Source: DASQJL01 sp036380835
Lineage (GTDB): Bacteria > Eisenbacteria > RBG-16-71-46 > SZUA-252
Length of the DNA stretch: 64,000 bases
Reading direction: 5' to 3'
Assembly: GCA_036380835.1 (NCBI GenBank)
Contig: DASVDZ010000031.1
Location: 1-64,000, forward strand
A model generated the notes under the pieces. That model saw only the letters and a list, made by a program, of their open reading frames with translations. It ran no database searches and was not told the origin of the DNA. This document shows, one piece after another, positions 50,923-59,911 of this stretch. The position numbers and the translations under genes were made by a program. How positions within the stretch are numbered: the first letter of the stretch is position 1; each line of letters opens with the position of its first letter.

Positions 50923-52581
50923 TCAATTCCCTCCGGTTCCTGCCGGGGACGGATAGTCGCCGGATGTGAGCAGGCGAAGCTCCGCCGCCGCCTTGGCGGT
51001 GCGGACCAGCGCCTGGGAGTAGCGCTGCTGGGCGGAGGCCAGGTCGGCTCCCAGTCGCACCAGCTCGAACGCCGTCGTGCGGCCGTTCGCGTATTCCACG
51101 ATGCCGATCCGGACCTGCTCCTGGGACGCGGCGACGCCCGCCCGGGCCGCCTCGAGGCGCCGCGACGCGTAGACCAGCTCGCGGTGCCCCGCGCGCACGC
51201 GATCCGAGAGCGACCGGCGGGCCGCGATCAGGTCCTGTTCCGCGCGGTCCGTTTCCGCGTGCAGCCGGTCGCGCTCGCCGGCCCCCTCGCGGAATCCGAT
51301 CGGGATCGACACCTCGACGCCCGCGCTCCACGTCGGGAACTTGCGGTCGCGCGCCTGCGCGAACGCGTCGCCGAAGCCTCCGGAAACGTTCGTGCGGAAC
51401 GTCTGGCCGTTGAAGACGACGTCCTGCGGCCGCCCCGCGAGCCCGTTCCCGCCCATCGAACCGAATACGTCGAGCTGCGGATACGCGTTCCACCGCGCGC
51501 CGGTCCAGCGCGACCGGGCCGCGGCCACCGCCCGCTCGCGCGCCTTCAGGTCGTTGTTCCTCGAAACCGCGTGCGCCACGAGCGAGTCCTCGGGTGCGAT
51601 CGGAAAGTCGGAGGGCGGCTCGTCCGCCGGGCGGTAGCGCGTCGCCTCCCCGGCCGGGCGGCGTCCGATGATCGACGCCAGCTGATCCGACGTCTTGTCG
51701 AGCGACTCCTCGCGATCGATCACCGCCTGCACCTGCTCCGCGTAGAAGACGCGCGCGTTGGCGACCTGGTTCGGCCCCACGAGGCCCGCCTTGTTGCGGA
51801 GGACGGCCTGCTCGAGAAGCGCGCCGGCCTGGTCTCGGATGAGCCGCTGGACCGCCAGGTCGCGCTCGGCCGCGTAGAGGTCCCAATAGGTCTGCTCCAC
51901 GGCCGCGCGCGCCGCCATCACCGCGTCGTCGTACCGTGCCTTCGCCGCCTCGACCTCACGGCCCGTCGCCGCCCGCTCGCCCCACGCGCCGGGGCCGAAG
52001 CCCCTGAGGAGCGGCTGGCGAAGCGAGAGCGTGGTCGCCGCGTCGTACTGCGGCTTGAGCGCGTCGAACGAGGAGTTGCTCTCGTAGCGCGTCGCGTCGA
52101 GCGTCGCGGAGAGCTCCGTCCCGAGCGGCAGCGTGACGCGCGCGCCCCCGCTCGCGACCGTCTGGCGGATCCGGAGGACGCTGGCGCCCGCGAAGAACGA
52201 CGCCGACGGCTCGTCGGCCTCCGACCAGGTGGTCGAGGCGAAGAGCTCGGGATCGAACGCGCCCCGCTCCCGCCGGGCCGCGCCGCGGGCGGCGCGATAG
52301 GCCGCTTCGGCCGATCGGACGTCGGTCGATCCCTCGAGCGTCGCCTGGACCGCCTCGCCGAGCGTGAGCGGGGTCCCCTCGATCGCGGCCAGGGACTGCG
52401 CCAGCGCGCTGTCCGGGTTCGCCGTGATGGCCGCCGCGATGGCCGCGCCCTTCACCCCCTCGCCGGAGGGGGATGTCGGAGGCGCGTCCGCCGCAAGGGC
52501 CGCGGAGGAGAAGAAGAGCCCCGCCATCGCGACCGCCGTGGCGAGCACGCCTACGGGCCCGCTACGTGGCCTCCAAGACAC
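50923..52581 (-). CDS. TolC-family outer-membrane efflux channel
   Basis: A 552-residue protein from GTG 52581 with a signal peptide (residues 1-34, AALAA). The mature protein has two TolC repeats of long helices: AAYRAARGAARRERGAFDPEL opens the first and RAVAAARSRWTGARWNAYPQLDV the second, with barrel-strand segments RQTVASGGARVTLPLG and FRTNVSGGFGD. It forms the trimeric exit duct of the pump encoded downstream. An internal GTG (VLATAVAMAGLFF) is an alternative start. It lies 83 bp after the htrA stop. Confidence 0.93.
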   Translation of the reverse strand: MSWRPRSGPVGVLATAVAMAGLFFSSAALAADAPPTSPSGEGVKGAAIAAAITANPDSALAQSLAAIEGTPLTLGEAVQATLEGSTDVRSAEAAYRAARGAARRERGAFDPELFASTTWSEADEPSASFFAGASVLRIRQTVASGGARVTLPLGTELSATLDATRYESNSSFDALKPQYDAATTLSLRQPLLRGFGPGAWGERAATGREVEAAKARYDDAVMAARAAVEQTYWDLYAAERDLAVQRLIRDQAGALLEQAVLRNKAGLVGPNQVANARVFYAEQVQAVIDREESLDKTSDQLASIIGRRPAGEATRYRPADEPPSDFPIAPEDSLVAHAVSRNNDLKARERAVAAARSRWTGARWNAYPQLDVFGSMGGNGLAGRPQDVVFNGQTFRTNVSGGFGDAFAQARDRKFPTWSAGVEVSIPIGFREGAGERDRLHAETDRAEQDLIAARRSLSDRVRAGHRELVYASRRLEAARAGVAASQEQVRIGIVEYANGRTTAFELVRLGADLASAQQRYSQALVRTAKAAAELRLLTSGDYPSPAGTGGN

Positions 52582-52664
52582 ATTGTGGCAATGATTTGCG
52601 GGTTGCGTCCAGTGCACCGATTCCCCCAAGCGCTCCCCGTGGGGGGGCGCGAAATCGCGTGAGT

Positions 52665-53693
52665 TTACGCCTCTTCGGGCACGACCTCCAGCGTCCGCCG
52701 CTCCGCCCGCCGAAGCACCACGAGCGGATGGGGCACCCCCGCCGCCTGGTCGGTGAGGCGGGCCTGCAGGTCGTCGATCCCCGCGACCGGCCGGTCGCCG
52801 AGCGAGAGGATGATGTCGCCTTCCTCCACGCCGGCCCGCCTCGCGGGACTCTGGGGCCGGACCGAGAGCACGAGCACGCCGCTCTCCGCGGGGAGCCGAT
52901 AATAGCGGGTCACGCGGCGCGGCAGGGCGACATTTTGTCCTTCGATCCCGATCACGCTCCGGCGCACCCGGCCGAAACGGATGAGCTGGCTCGCCACCAG
53001 CTTCGCCGTGTTGACGGCGATGGCGAAGCAGATGCCCTGCGCCGGGAGGATCACGGCGGAGTTGACGCCCACGACTTCGCCGCGCGTCGTCACGAGCGGC
53101 CCGCCGGAGTTGCCCGGATTGAGCGGGGCGTCCGTCTGGATCACGTTGTCGATCAGCCTCCCGGTTCCCCCGCGGAGCGAGCGGCCGAGCGCGCTCACCA
53201 CGCCCGCGGTGACGGTCGCCTGGAAGCCGTACGGGTTGCCGATCGCCACCACGAGCTGCCCGACGCGGAGCCCCCGCGAATCGCCGAGCGCGGCCGGCGC
53301 GAGGTTCGGCGCCTCGATCCGGATCACCGCGAGGTCGCTCTCGGGATCGTCGCCGATCGCGTCGGCGCGAACGCGCTGCCCTTCCGGGAGGACGACGTCG
53401 ATTCGGCTCGCTCCGTGGACCACGTGGCTGTTCGTGAGGACGAAGCCGTCGGGGGTGAAGACGAAGCCCGAGCCGGAGCCGCCCGCGGGGCCGCGACCGC
53501 GGGCGCCGCGCCGCGACGGCGCCGGCCGCTCGATCTCGATCGCGACCACCGAGGGGGCGACGCGCTCCACGGCGCCGGTCACGGCGCGCGAATAGGCGTC
53601 GAGCGCGTCGTCGCCTTCCCTCGGGGACGAGGGGAGCGCGAAGGACGAGAGCGACGGGGAGTCTGGGGCCGACGACGAACGGGACGTTTTCAT
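52665..53693 (-). CDS. HtrA/DegP-like serine protease with one PDZ domain
   Basis: A 342-residue trypsin-fold protease. Catalytic triad: His in LTNSHVVHG, Asp in DPESDLAVIRI, Ser in NPGNSGGPLVT. One PDZ domain (residues 255-335) ends the protein. From ATG 53693 there is no signal peptide or membrane helix, unlike DegP/DegS, so the location is uncertain; the frame is open to 53855 but that part is low-complexity and also lacks a signal. Likely a protein quality-control protease. It precedes the tolC-adaptor-pump genes on the same strand, so envelope stress is a plausible theme. Confidence 0.9.
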   Translation of the reverse strand: MKTSRSSSAPDSPSLSSFALPSSPREGDDALDAYSRAVTGAVERVAPSVVAIEIERPAPSRRGARGRGPAGGSGSGFVFTPDGFVLTNSHVVHGASRIDVVLPEGQRVRADAIGDDPESDLAVIRIEAPNLAPAALGDSRGLRVGQLVVAIGNPYGFQATVTAGVVSALGRSLRGGTGRLIDNVIQTDAPLNPGNSGGPLVTTRGEVVGVNSAVILPAQGICFAIAVNTAKLVASQLIRFGRVRRSVIGIEGQNVALPRRVTRYYRLPAESGVLVLSVRPQSPARRAGVEEGDIILSLGDRPVAGIDDLQARLTDQAAGVPHPLVVLRRAERRTLEVVPEEA

Positions 53694-53846
53694 ACCTGGA
53701 TTGGATGCGCGCCGCGCCGGGTTGGTTTCGCCGGCCGCCGAGGGCCGCCGAGCGCCCGTCGAGCGCCCGTCGAGCGCGGCGCCTCCCGCGCGGCCCGCGA
53801 GACCCTTCCGCGCCGGCCCGAGTCGGCGTATCATCGGAGCACGCGC

Positions 53847-53891
53847 ATGACCCACCGACCCTTCCCATTCCCGATCCCCCGGACGTCGTGA
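53847..53891 (+). CDS. Possible 14-residue Pro-rich leader peptide
   Basis: ATG at 53847 opens a 14-codon frame (MTHRPFPFPIPRTS) whose TGA overlaps the GTG start of the hydrolase as GTGA. Four prolines in eight residues could slow ribosomes. A -10-like TATCAT lies just upstream (53829-53834). It may mediate translational coupling of the next gene; it could also be chance. Confidence 0.35.
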   Translation: MTHRPFPFPIPRTS

Positions 53892-54739
53892 TCCCGCCGG
53901 TCACCGAGTTCTTCGTCGAGATCCCCCACCGGGGCCGCCTTCGCGGCCTCTCGTGGGACCCCGAGCGTCCGCGCGGGCGGATCGGCATCCTGCACGGGCT
54001 CGGCGACCACGCCGCCCGCTACGAGCACGTCGCGCGCGACCTCGCGGGCCGCGGATACGCGGTCGAAGCGCTCGATCTTCCCGGGCACGGGCGCTCGTAC
54101 GGGCAGCGGGGACACGTCGGCGCCTGGCAGGAGTACCGCGAGGCGCTCGACGCGTGGCTCATCCGGTGGGACCGCCTCCCCGGCGGGGACGCGCGCGCTC
54201 TTTTCGGGCACAGCATGGGGGCGCTGGTCGCGCTCGATCACGCGCTTCGGGCGCCGCGCTCGCTCCAGGCGCTGGTCCTGAGCGCCCCGCCGTTCGAGCT
54301 GGTGCTCCGCCCTTCGATGCTCAAGGTGCGCGCGGCCCAGGTCGCGGCGCGCTTCTGGCCCGGCTTCTCGCAGGGGAGCACGATCCTGCCCTCGATGCTC
54401 TCGCGCGACCAGGCGGTCGTCCGCGCGCACGCGGAGGACCCGCTGGTCCACTACCGCATCAGCGCGCGCCTCTTCTTCGAGTTCCAGTCGGCGCGCGCCG
54501 ATCTCGTCCGGCGCGCGCGCGATCTCGAGGTGGACACGCTGATCCTCCACGGCGGGGCCGATCCGATCTCGAACGTGGAGGGATCGGAGCGCTGGTCGCG
54601 CGGCGCGCCCGTAGGGAGGGTCACCTGCCGCCTCTACCCGGGACTCCTCCACGAGGTGCTGAACGAGGTGGAGCGGGCGCGCGTCCTCGTCGATCTGGAG
54701 GCGTGGCTCGATTCGGAGATGCCCGCGAACGGCGCCTGA
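53888..54739 (+). CDS. Alpha/beta hydrolase, monoacylglycerol lipase-like
   Basis: A 283-residue alpha/beta hydrolase. Nucleophile Ser in FGHSMGALVAL, acid Asp in LHGGADPISN, and His in GLLHEVLNE; the oxyanion region is ILHGLGDHAARYEHVARDL and the EALDLPGHGRSYGQRGHV segment matches the serine aminopeptidase S33/monoglyceride lipase group. It probably hydrolyses monoacylglycerols or lysophospholipids, which would fit the glycerol genes next door (convergent, 9 bp away). GTG 53888 gives a normal N-terminus. Confidence 0.9.
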   Translation: MIPPVTEFFVEIPHRGRLRGLSWDPERPRGRIGILHGLGDHAARYEHVARDLAGRGYAVEALDLPGHGRSYGQRGHVGAWQEYREALDAWLIRWDRLPGGDARALFGHSMGALVALDHALRAPRSLQALVLSAPPFELVLRPSMLKVRAAQVAARFWPGFSQGSTILPSMLSRDQAVVRAHAEDPLVHYRISARLFFEFQSARADLVRRARDLEVDTLILHGGADPISNVEGSERWSRGAPVGRVTCRLYPGLLHEVLNEVERARVLVDLEAWLDSEMPANGA

Positions 54740-54748
54740 ACGGCGGCG

Positions 54749-56242
54749 TCACCCCGTGAGCAGCGCCACCGCGTCGTCCCAGGCCCGCACCCGCCGCGCG
54801 CGTTCCGCCGGCGCCATGCGCGGCCGGAACGTCCGCGCGCCGCGCGCCCCGAGCGGGGCGTCCTCCCGTCGCCGCCAGATCCCCGCGCCGATCCCCGCGA
54901 GGAGCGCCGCGCCAAGCGCCGTGCTCTCCGCCATCGCGGGACGAACGATCGGCACGCCGAGCAGGTCCGCCTGGAGCTGCATCAGGAGCCCGTTGGAGGT
55001 CGCGCCGCCGTCCACCAGGAGGCGCCTCACCCGGCGCTTCGCGTCCCGCTCCATCGCCACGACGACGTCGCGCGTCTGAAACGCGATCGACTCGATCGCG
55101 GCGCGGGCGAGATGCCCGCGCGTCGTCCCGCGCGTGATGCCGCACCAGAGGCCGCGAACGTCGGGACGCCAGTGCGGCGCGCCGAGCCCGGCGAAGGCGG
55201 GAACGAGGTGCGTGCCGCCCGAGTCCGGCACCGTGCGCGCGAGCGCCTCGCTCTCGCCGGCGTTCCGGATGAGGCCGAGTCCGTCGCGGAGCCACTGGAT
55301 CGCCGCTCCGGCGACGAAGACGCTCCCCTCGAGCGCGTACGCGATCTCGCCTCGCGGGCCGCACGCCACGGTCGTCAGGAGGCCGGAGCGCGAGGCGACC
55401 GGACGCGACCCGGTGTGGAGCATGAGGAAGCAGCCCGTCCCGTACGTGTTCTTGATCCCGCCCGCCGCGACGCATCCCTGGCCGAAGAGGGCCGCTTGCT
55501 GGTCGCCCGCGACGCCCCGGATCGGGATTCCGTCGGGGAGGCCCGGAACGCCACGCGTCACGCCGAACGAGCCCGCCGACGGCCGGACCTCCGGAAGGAG
55601 CGCCGACGGCACGCCGAAGAGCGCCGTCAGATCCGCGTCCCACCGGGCCCGCCGGATGTCGTAGAGGAGCGTGCGGCTCGCGTTGGTCGGATCGGTCGCG
55701 TGCGTCGCGCCCCCGGTCAGCTTCCAGAGGAGCCAGCTGTCGACCGTGCCGAACGCCAGCGCGCCGCGGCGCGCGCGGGCCCCGAGCGCGCGGTGCTCGC
55801 GAAGCAGCCACTCGACCTTGGTCGCGGAGAAGTAGGGATCGAAGCGGAGTCCGGTCCGCCAGCGCGCGAAGGGCTCGAGCCCGGCGAGCCGAAGCGTCGC
55901 GCAGCGATCCGCCGTGCGCCGGTCCTGCCAGACGATCGCCGGCGCCACCGGCCGCGAGGTCGCGCGATCCCAGAGGAGCGTGGTTTCCCGCTGGTTGGTG
56001 ATGCCGATCGCCTCGAGGCGCACGCGGCGCGCGCCGGCCCCCCGGAGCGCGCCCTGGAGCGCGCGGAGCGTCGTCGCCCAGATCTCCTCGCCGCGGTGCT
56101 CCACCCACCCGGGGCGCGGGAAGTGCTGCGGCAGCTCGGCGTAGCCGCGCGCCACGACGCCCATCCTCCTGTCGAAGAGGAGCACGGTCGTTCCGGTGGT
56201 TCCCTGGTCGATCGCCGCGATCACCGCCGCGCTCCGGCTCAC
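54749..56242 (-). CDS. glpK: Glycerol kinase
   Basis: A 497-residue FGGY-family kinase that phosphorylates glycerol to sn-glycerol 3-phosphate. IAAIDQGTTGTTVLLFD is the N-terminal phosphate-binding loop; AIGITNQRETTLLWDR, RFDPYFSATKVEWLL, DPTNASRTLLYD, GVAGDQQAALFGQGC and NTYGTGCF are all glycerol-kinase specific. Length is standard. The start GTG at 56242 overlaps the glpD stop as GTGA. No glpF facilitator gene is present, so glycerol may enter by diffusion or via a distant gene. Confidence 0.96.
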   Translation of the reverse strand: MSRSAAVIAAIDQGTTGTTVLLFDRRMGVVARGYAELPQHFPRPGWVEHRGEEIWATTLRALQGALRGAGARRVRLEAIGITNQRETTLLWDRATSRPVAPAIVWQDRRTADRCATLRLAGLEPFARWRTGLRFDPYFSATKVEWLLREHRALGARARRGALAFGTVDSWLLWKLTGGATHATDPTNASRTLLYDIRRARWDADLTALFGVPSALLPEVRPSAGSFGVTRGVPGLPDGIPIRGVAGDQQAALFGQGCVAAGGIKNTYGTGCFLMLHTGSRPVASRSGLLTTVACGPRGEIAYALEGSVFVAGAAIQWLRDGLGLIRNAGESEALARTVPDSGGTHLVPAFAGLGAPHWRPDVRGLWCGITRGTTRGHLARAAIESIAFQTRDVVVAMERDAKRRVRRLLVDGGATSNGLLMQLQADLLGVPIVRPAMAESTALGAALLAGIGAGIWRRREDAPLGARGARTFRPRMAPAERARRVRAWDDAVALLTG

Positions 56243-57750
56243 GCCGTCGCCTCCTCGGCGTCGCCGCGGACCGCGTCGATCGCGCGCTCTTCCCGGTCGA
56301 GCGCCGCCAGGAGCCGGTCGACCTCGGCCGTGCGCCGCCGCTCCGACCATCCGAGCACCGGCGCGAGCCACGCCGCGACCGGAACCGCCGCCTCCCGGAG
56401 CGCCCGCCCGTCGAGCCAGAGCCGCGTCCGCCTGAGGAGCACGTCGTCGAGCCGCCGCGCCTTCTCCGCGCGCGCGGCGTGCACCGCCTCGGCTTCGGCG
56501 ACGGCGAAGCCCCCGGTCGTCGCGACGCGCCGCGGGAATTCGCGCGAGAGCGCCGCGATCGCGGCGTCGCGGCCGCCCGGAACCGGCGCCGTTCGCGTGT
56601 CGCACGGGCGGGCGCGGCCGCCGAGCGATCGCGCCGCGCCGTCCACGACGCGCTCGGCGAGGCTCCGGTGCGTCGTGTACTTGCCCCCCACGATCGACCG
56701 CATCCCGGACTCGACGACGATCCGGGCCTCGCGCGTGTTCTCCCACGAACGATCGGCGCGCCCGCGGGCGAGCGGCCGGATCCCCGCGAAGGCCCGCACC
56801 GGCCGCGCGTCGCCGAGCCGCTCCGGAAGCGCCCGGGCGGCCTCCTCGAGGAGGTAGCGGACGTCCTCGGGGCGTGGAAGCGCAGCGCCCGGCTCCCCCG
56901 GATCGTCGTCGTCGGTGGTCCCGATCAGGGCGTGCTCCCCCCAGGGGAGGACGAAGAAGACGCGGCCGTCCTTCCGCGCGGTAAGGAGGAGCGCCCGCTC
57001 CACGGGCATGGGCACGACGACGTGGGTCCCGCGCGACCTGCGCACGGTCGGCTCGACATGGCCGCGCGCGAGCGCGCGCACCGAGTCGACCCACGGTCCG
57101 GTGGCGTTCACGACCAGCCGCGCCTCCTCCTCTCCGTCGACGCCGTCGATCGTGTCGCGGAAATGGACGCGCCACGCGGCATCGTCCACGGTGCGCGCGA
57201 TCGCGGTCAGCTCCGCGTACGTCCGGACGCGCGCGCCCCAGCGCTCCGCGTCCAGGGCGATCGCGACGCAGAGCGCCGCGTCGTCCATCTGGGCGTCCCA
57301 GTAGACCGACCCGCCGAGGAGCCCCTCGGTCCTCAGGCCGGGAACCATGGCCACGGCCTCCGCCGCGGAGACCTGGTGATGCTCCGCGAGGCGTTCCGAC
57401 CCGGCGAGACCGGCGTAGAGCGCGAGTCCGAGCGACACGACGCCGCGCCGGCGCCCTTCGCGCGCGTAGTGCGGAATGAGGAACGGGAGCGGGCGGACGT
57501 GCTCGGGCGCCGTCTCGAGGAGACGGGTCCGTTCGTGGAGCGCCTCGCGCACCAGGCCGATCTGCGCCGTCTCGAGGTAGCGGATGCCGCCGTGGATCAG
57601 CTTCGACGTCCGGCTGCTCGTGCCGGAGGCGAGGTCGCCGCGCTCGAGGAGGAGGACCGTGAGCCCGCGGCGGGCCGCGTCGCGCGCGACGGCGGCCCCG
57701 TGGATCCCCCCTCCGACCACCAGGATGTCGACCACCCCGCGCCCCTCCAT
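56239..57750 (-). CDS. glpD: Glycerol-3-phosphate dehydrogenase (FAD)
   Basis: A 503-residue flavoprotein. The N-terminal dinucleotide fold is VDILVVGGGIHGAAVARDAARRG, followed by GTSSRTSKLIHGGIRYLE, LVVNATGPWVDSV and RGTHVVVPM. It oxidises glycerol 3-phosphate to dihydroxyacetone phosphate and passes electrons to quinone at the inner membrane. It has the C-terminal helical domain of GlpD. ATG 57750 gives normal length; upstream sequence in frame is antisense to the SDR gene. First gene of the glpD-glpK pair. Confidence 0.95.
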   Translation of the reverse strand: MEGRGVVDILVVGGGIHGAAVARDAARRGLTVLLLERGDLASGTSSRTSKLIHGGIRYLETAQIGLVREALHERTRLLETAPEHVRPLPFLIPHYAREGRRRGVVSLGLALYAGLAGSERLAEHHQVSAAEAVAMVPGLRTEGLLGGSVYWDAQMDDAALCVAIALDAERWGARVRTYAELTAIARTVDDAAWRVHFRDTIDGVDGEEEARLVVNATGPWVDSVRALARGHVEPTVRRSRGTHVVVPMPVERALLLTARKDGRVFFVLPWGEHALIGTTDDDDPGEPGAALPRPEDVRYLLEEAARALPERLGDARPVRAFAGIRPLARGRADRSWENTREARIVVESGMRSIVGGKYTTHRSLAERVVDGAARSLGGRARPCDTRTAPVPGGRDAAIAALSREFPRRVATTGGFAVAEAEAVHAARAEKARRLDDVLLRRTRLWLDGRALREAAVPVAAWLAPVLGWSERRRTAEVDRLLAALDREERAIDAVRGDAEEATA

Positions 57751-57877
57751 GAACGCGCGCCCCGGCCGCGACCCGGCTCCGGCGCGGCGTGGGCAGTCTA
57801 GTGGACCCCGCCGCGCGTCGCCAGTGGAACGGTGGTATCCTGGCGCCCCGCGCGCGGACGCGGCGAAGGAGGAAGGC

Positions 57878-58654
57878 ATGAACGACACGAAGGGGCGGTG
57901 GGCGCTCGTGACCGGCGCCACCAGTGGGTTCGGCGCCGCCATCGCGCGGCGGCTCGCGGCCGAGGGCTGCCACGTGGCGATCACCGGGCGGCGCGAGGAT
58001 CGCCTCCGCGCGCTCGCCGGCGAGATCGCGCGGTCGAGCGGCGTCGAGGCCGTTCCGCTCGCGTTCGACGTCCGGGACCGCGAGGCGGTCGAAGCGGCGC
58101 TCCGGGGCGCGGACGGGCTCCTCGACCGGCTCGACATCGTGGTCAACAACGCGGGGCTCGCCGCGGGCCTCGACCCGGTCCAGGCGGCCGACCCCGACGA
58201 CTGGAACCGGATGATCGACACGAACGTGAAGGGGCTGCTCTGGGTCACGCGGACGGTGCTCCCCGGCATGATCCAGCGGAAGCGCGGCGACATCGTGAAC
58301 ATCGGATCGGTCGCGGGGCAACAGGCGTACGGCGGAGGCTCGGTCTACGCGGCGACGAAGTTCGCGGTGCGCGCGATCACCGAGGCGCTCCGCTACGACG
58401 TGCTCGGCACCGGCGTGCGCGTGATGAACGTGGCCCCCGGGCTCGCCGAGACCGAGTTCAGCCTGGTCCGGTTCCACGGCGACGAGGCGCGCGCCCGATC
58501 GGTCTACCGGGGAACGCGGCCGCTTCGCGCGGAAGACGTGGCCGACGCGGTCGTCTGGTGCGTGACGCGCCCCCGCCACGTGAACGTGCAGGAGGTGCTC
58601 CTCATGCCGACCGACCAAGCCTCGGCGTACGCCGTCCACCGCCGGGAGGGGTGA
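57878..58654 (+). CDS. Short-chain dehydrogenase/reductase, YdfG-like
   Basis: A 258-residue classical SDR. Cofactor motif LVTGATSGFGAAIARRL, NNAGLA, catalytic Ser in GSVAGQQAYGGGS, and Tyr-x3-Lys in YAATKFAVR. The segment RPLRAEDVADAVVWCVTRPRHVNVQEVLLMPTDQ matches the YdfG group (NADP-dependent 3-hydroxy acid dehydrogenase, acting on L-allo-threonine, serine or malonic semialdehyde). The ATG is preceded by a strong AAGGAGGAAGG. It is divergent from glpD, with 127 bp between. Confidence 0.93.
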   Translation: MNDTKGRWALVTGATSGFGAAIARRLAAEGCHVAITGRREDRLRALAGEIARSSGVEAVPLAFDVRDREAVEAALRGADGLLDRLDIVVNNAGLAAGLDPVQAADPDDWNRMIDTNVKGLLWVTRTVLPGMIQRKRGDIVNIGSVAGQQAYGGGSVYAATKFAVRAITEALRYDVLGTGVRVMNVAPGLAETEFSLVRFHGDEARARSVYRGTRPLRAEDVADAVVWCVTRPRHVNVQEVLLMPTDQASAYAVHRREG

Positions 58655-58687
58655 CCGCCCTCCCCTCCTCTCCTCGCCGCGGCGCCG

Positions 58688-59488
58688 CTAGGCGGGTCGC
58701 TTCAGCACGTGGTAGAGGTTCCCGTTCTCTCCGGTCCGGTGCCGCGAGAGCGGGAATTTCTCGAAGCGGTCCCAGTAGATCGCCTCGAGGGAGAACGGGC
58801 TCTCGCCGACCAATCGGTCCACGTCCTCCTGGGTCCAGTAGCGGAGCACGTGGTCCTCCTCGATCCGCCACCGCTCCGTTCCCCGCCGCGCCGTGATGAG
58901 GCAGCGCTGGTACGAGCGCTTGGCGGCGGCGTCCTCGCGCGCCACCTCCCAGAGCAGGGTCGTCGAGAGGTCCCCGCGGCGATTCCCCCACGGGCCGAAT
59001 CGGGCGAGCTCGGGAGGCTCGTCGCCATAGGAGAGCTGCACGACGTAGATCCCGCCCGGTCGCAGCGCCGCCGCGGTCCGGCTCAGGTGCGCCGCGACCG
59101 AGGCATCGTCGAGCAGGTAGCCGATCGAATTGACCAGGTTGATCGCCGCGTCGAAGGGGCCGGGCGGGTCGAACGCGCTCATCTCGCCGCGGTGGATCTC
59201 GCCGCCTCGGGAGGCGAGGCGCGCCCTCGCGAACGCGACCATCTCCTCGCTCAGGTCGTATCCCGAGACGGCGTAGCCGCGCCCGGCGAGCGCCGCGAGG
59301 AGTCGGCCGGTCCCGCAGCAGGGCTCGAGCACCCGGCGCACGGATCCCCCCGCGTGCCGCGCGAAGACCGATTCCAGGAACGCCAGCTCCTTCGTGAGAT
59401 CCCAGCCGAAGGCGACGTCGTAGATCTCGGGTCGATGGTAGAGAACGCCGCCGATTCGAGGCGCGGTTCCGGCGCGGTCCTGGCTCAT
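58688..59488 (-). CDS. Class I SAM-dependent methyltransferase
   Basis: A 266-residue Rossmann methyltransferase. Motif I is LEPCCGTGRLLAALAGRGY (an Asp/Glu-x-x-Cys-Gly-Thr-Gly form of the SAM loop), motif II GYDLSEEMVAFAR, and FDAAINLVNSIGYLL serves as motif IV. The C-terminal half forms a beta substrate domain. The substrate is not recognisable. ATG 59488, 82 bp after the cold-shock gene on the same strand, with a hairpin between. Confidence 0.9.
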   Translation of the reverse strand: MSQDRAGTAPRIGGVLYHRPEIYDVAFGWDLTKELAFLESVFARHAGGSVRRVLEPCCGTGRLLAALAGRGYAVSGYDLSEEMVAFARARLASRGGEIHRGEMSAFDPPGPFDAAINLVNSIGYLLDDASVAAHLSRTAAALRPGGIYVVQLSYGDEPPELARFGPWGNRRGDLSTTLLWEVAREDAAAKRSYQRCLITARRGTERWRIEEDHVLRYWTQEDVDRLVGESPFSLEAIYWDRFEKFPLSRHRTGENGNLYHVLKRPA

Positions 59489-59506
59489 CGGTCCCCCGAA
59501 ATGGAG

Positions 59507-59537
59507 GCGGGGCGGACGTCCGAAGACGCCGCCCCGC
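59507..59537 (-). terminator. Hairpin after the cold-shock gene, probable weak terminator
   Basis: On the minus strand GCGGGGCGG/CCGCCCCGC pair, with an inner CGTC-TTCG-GACG stem and one bulge. The tail reads CTCCATTTCG, so the U-run is poor. It may end or stabilise the cspA transcript. Confidence 0.5.
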
Positions 59538-59570
59538 TCGAAGCGTTACGTGCTGTGGTTCGCTCGGCGC

Positions 59571-59771
59571 TTAGGCCTTGCGGACGTTCGCCGCCTGCAG
59601 GCCCTTCGGCCCGCGGACGATGTCGAACTCCAGCCGCTCGCCTTCCGCAAGCGTCTTGAATCCTTCGCCCATGATTGCCGAGTAGTGAACGAAGACGTCC
59701 TCGCCACCCTCTTGCTGAATGAACCCAAAGCCCTTCGCTTCGTTGAACCACTTCACGGTTCCTGTCGCCAC
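59571..59771 (-). CDS. cspA: Cold-shock domain RNA chaperone
   Basis: A 66-residue CSD protein. RNA-binding motifs RNP1 (KGFGFIQQE) and RNP2 (DVFVHYSAI) are intact, as are the N-terminal TGTVKWFNEAKG and C-terminal GPKGLQAANV. It binds single-stranded nucleic acid and melts RNA structure. It starts with GTG at 59771, preceded by GGAGGA. The 5' region is long (up to 180 nt) and structured: a promoter, an intrinsic terminator and a further hairpin lie upstream, suggesting leader control as in other cold-shock genes. Confidence 0.96.
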   Translation of the reverse strand: MATGTVKWFNEAKGFGFIQQEGGEDVFVHYSAIMGEGFKTLAEGERLEFDIVRGPKGLQAANVRKA

Positions 59772-59830
59772 TGATGCAACTCCTCCAGAATACGGGGCTC
59801 GCGCCCCATCTTACCACCGCCACGAGGGCG

Positions 59831-59863
59831 GCTCGCCCGGCCACTTTGGTCGGGCCTCCGAGC
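59831..59863 (-). promoter_or_regulatory. Structured leader hairpin upstream of cspA
   Basis: On the minus strand GCTCGGAGGCCCGACC-AAAGT-GGCCGGGCGAGC folds as an imperfect stem (GCCCG/CGGGC core, outer GCTC/GAGC with a bulge). It lies 60 nt upstream of the start codon in the putative cspA leader. Confidence 0.45.
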
Positions 59864-59883
59864 GACGCATCGCCCAGATACAC

Positions 59884-59911
59884 AAAAAGCCGCAGGGTTG
59901 ATTCCTGCGGC
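59884..59911 (-). terminator. Intrinsic terminator in the cspA upstream region
   Basis: On the minus strand GCCGCAGG-AATCAAC-CCTGCGGC then TTTTT: a perfect 8-bp stem with a U-run. It points toward cspA but ends 112 nt before its start, downstream of a good promoter. The plus strand has no U-run, so the orientation is clear. It is a candidate attenuator or the 3' end of a small RNA. Confidence 0.82.
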
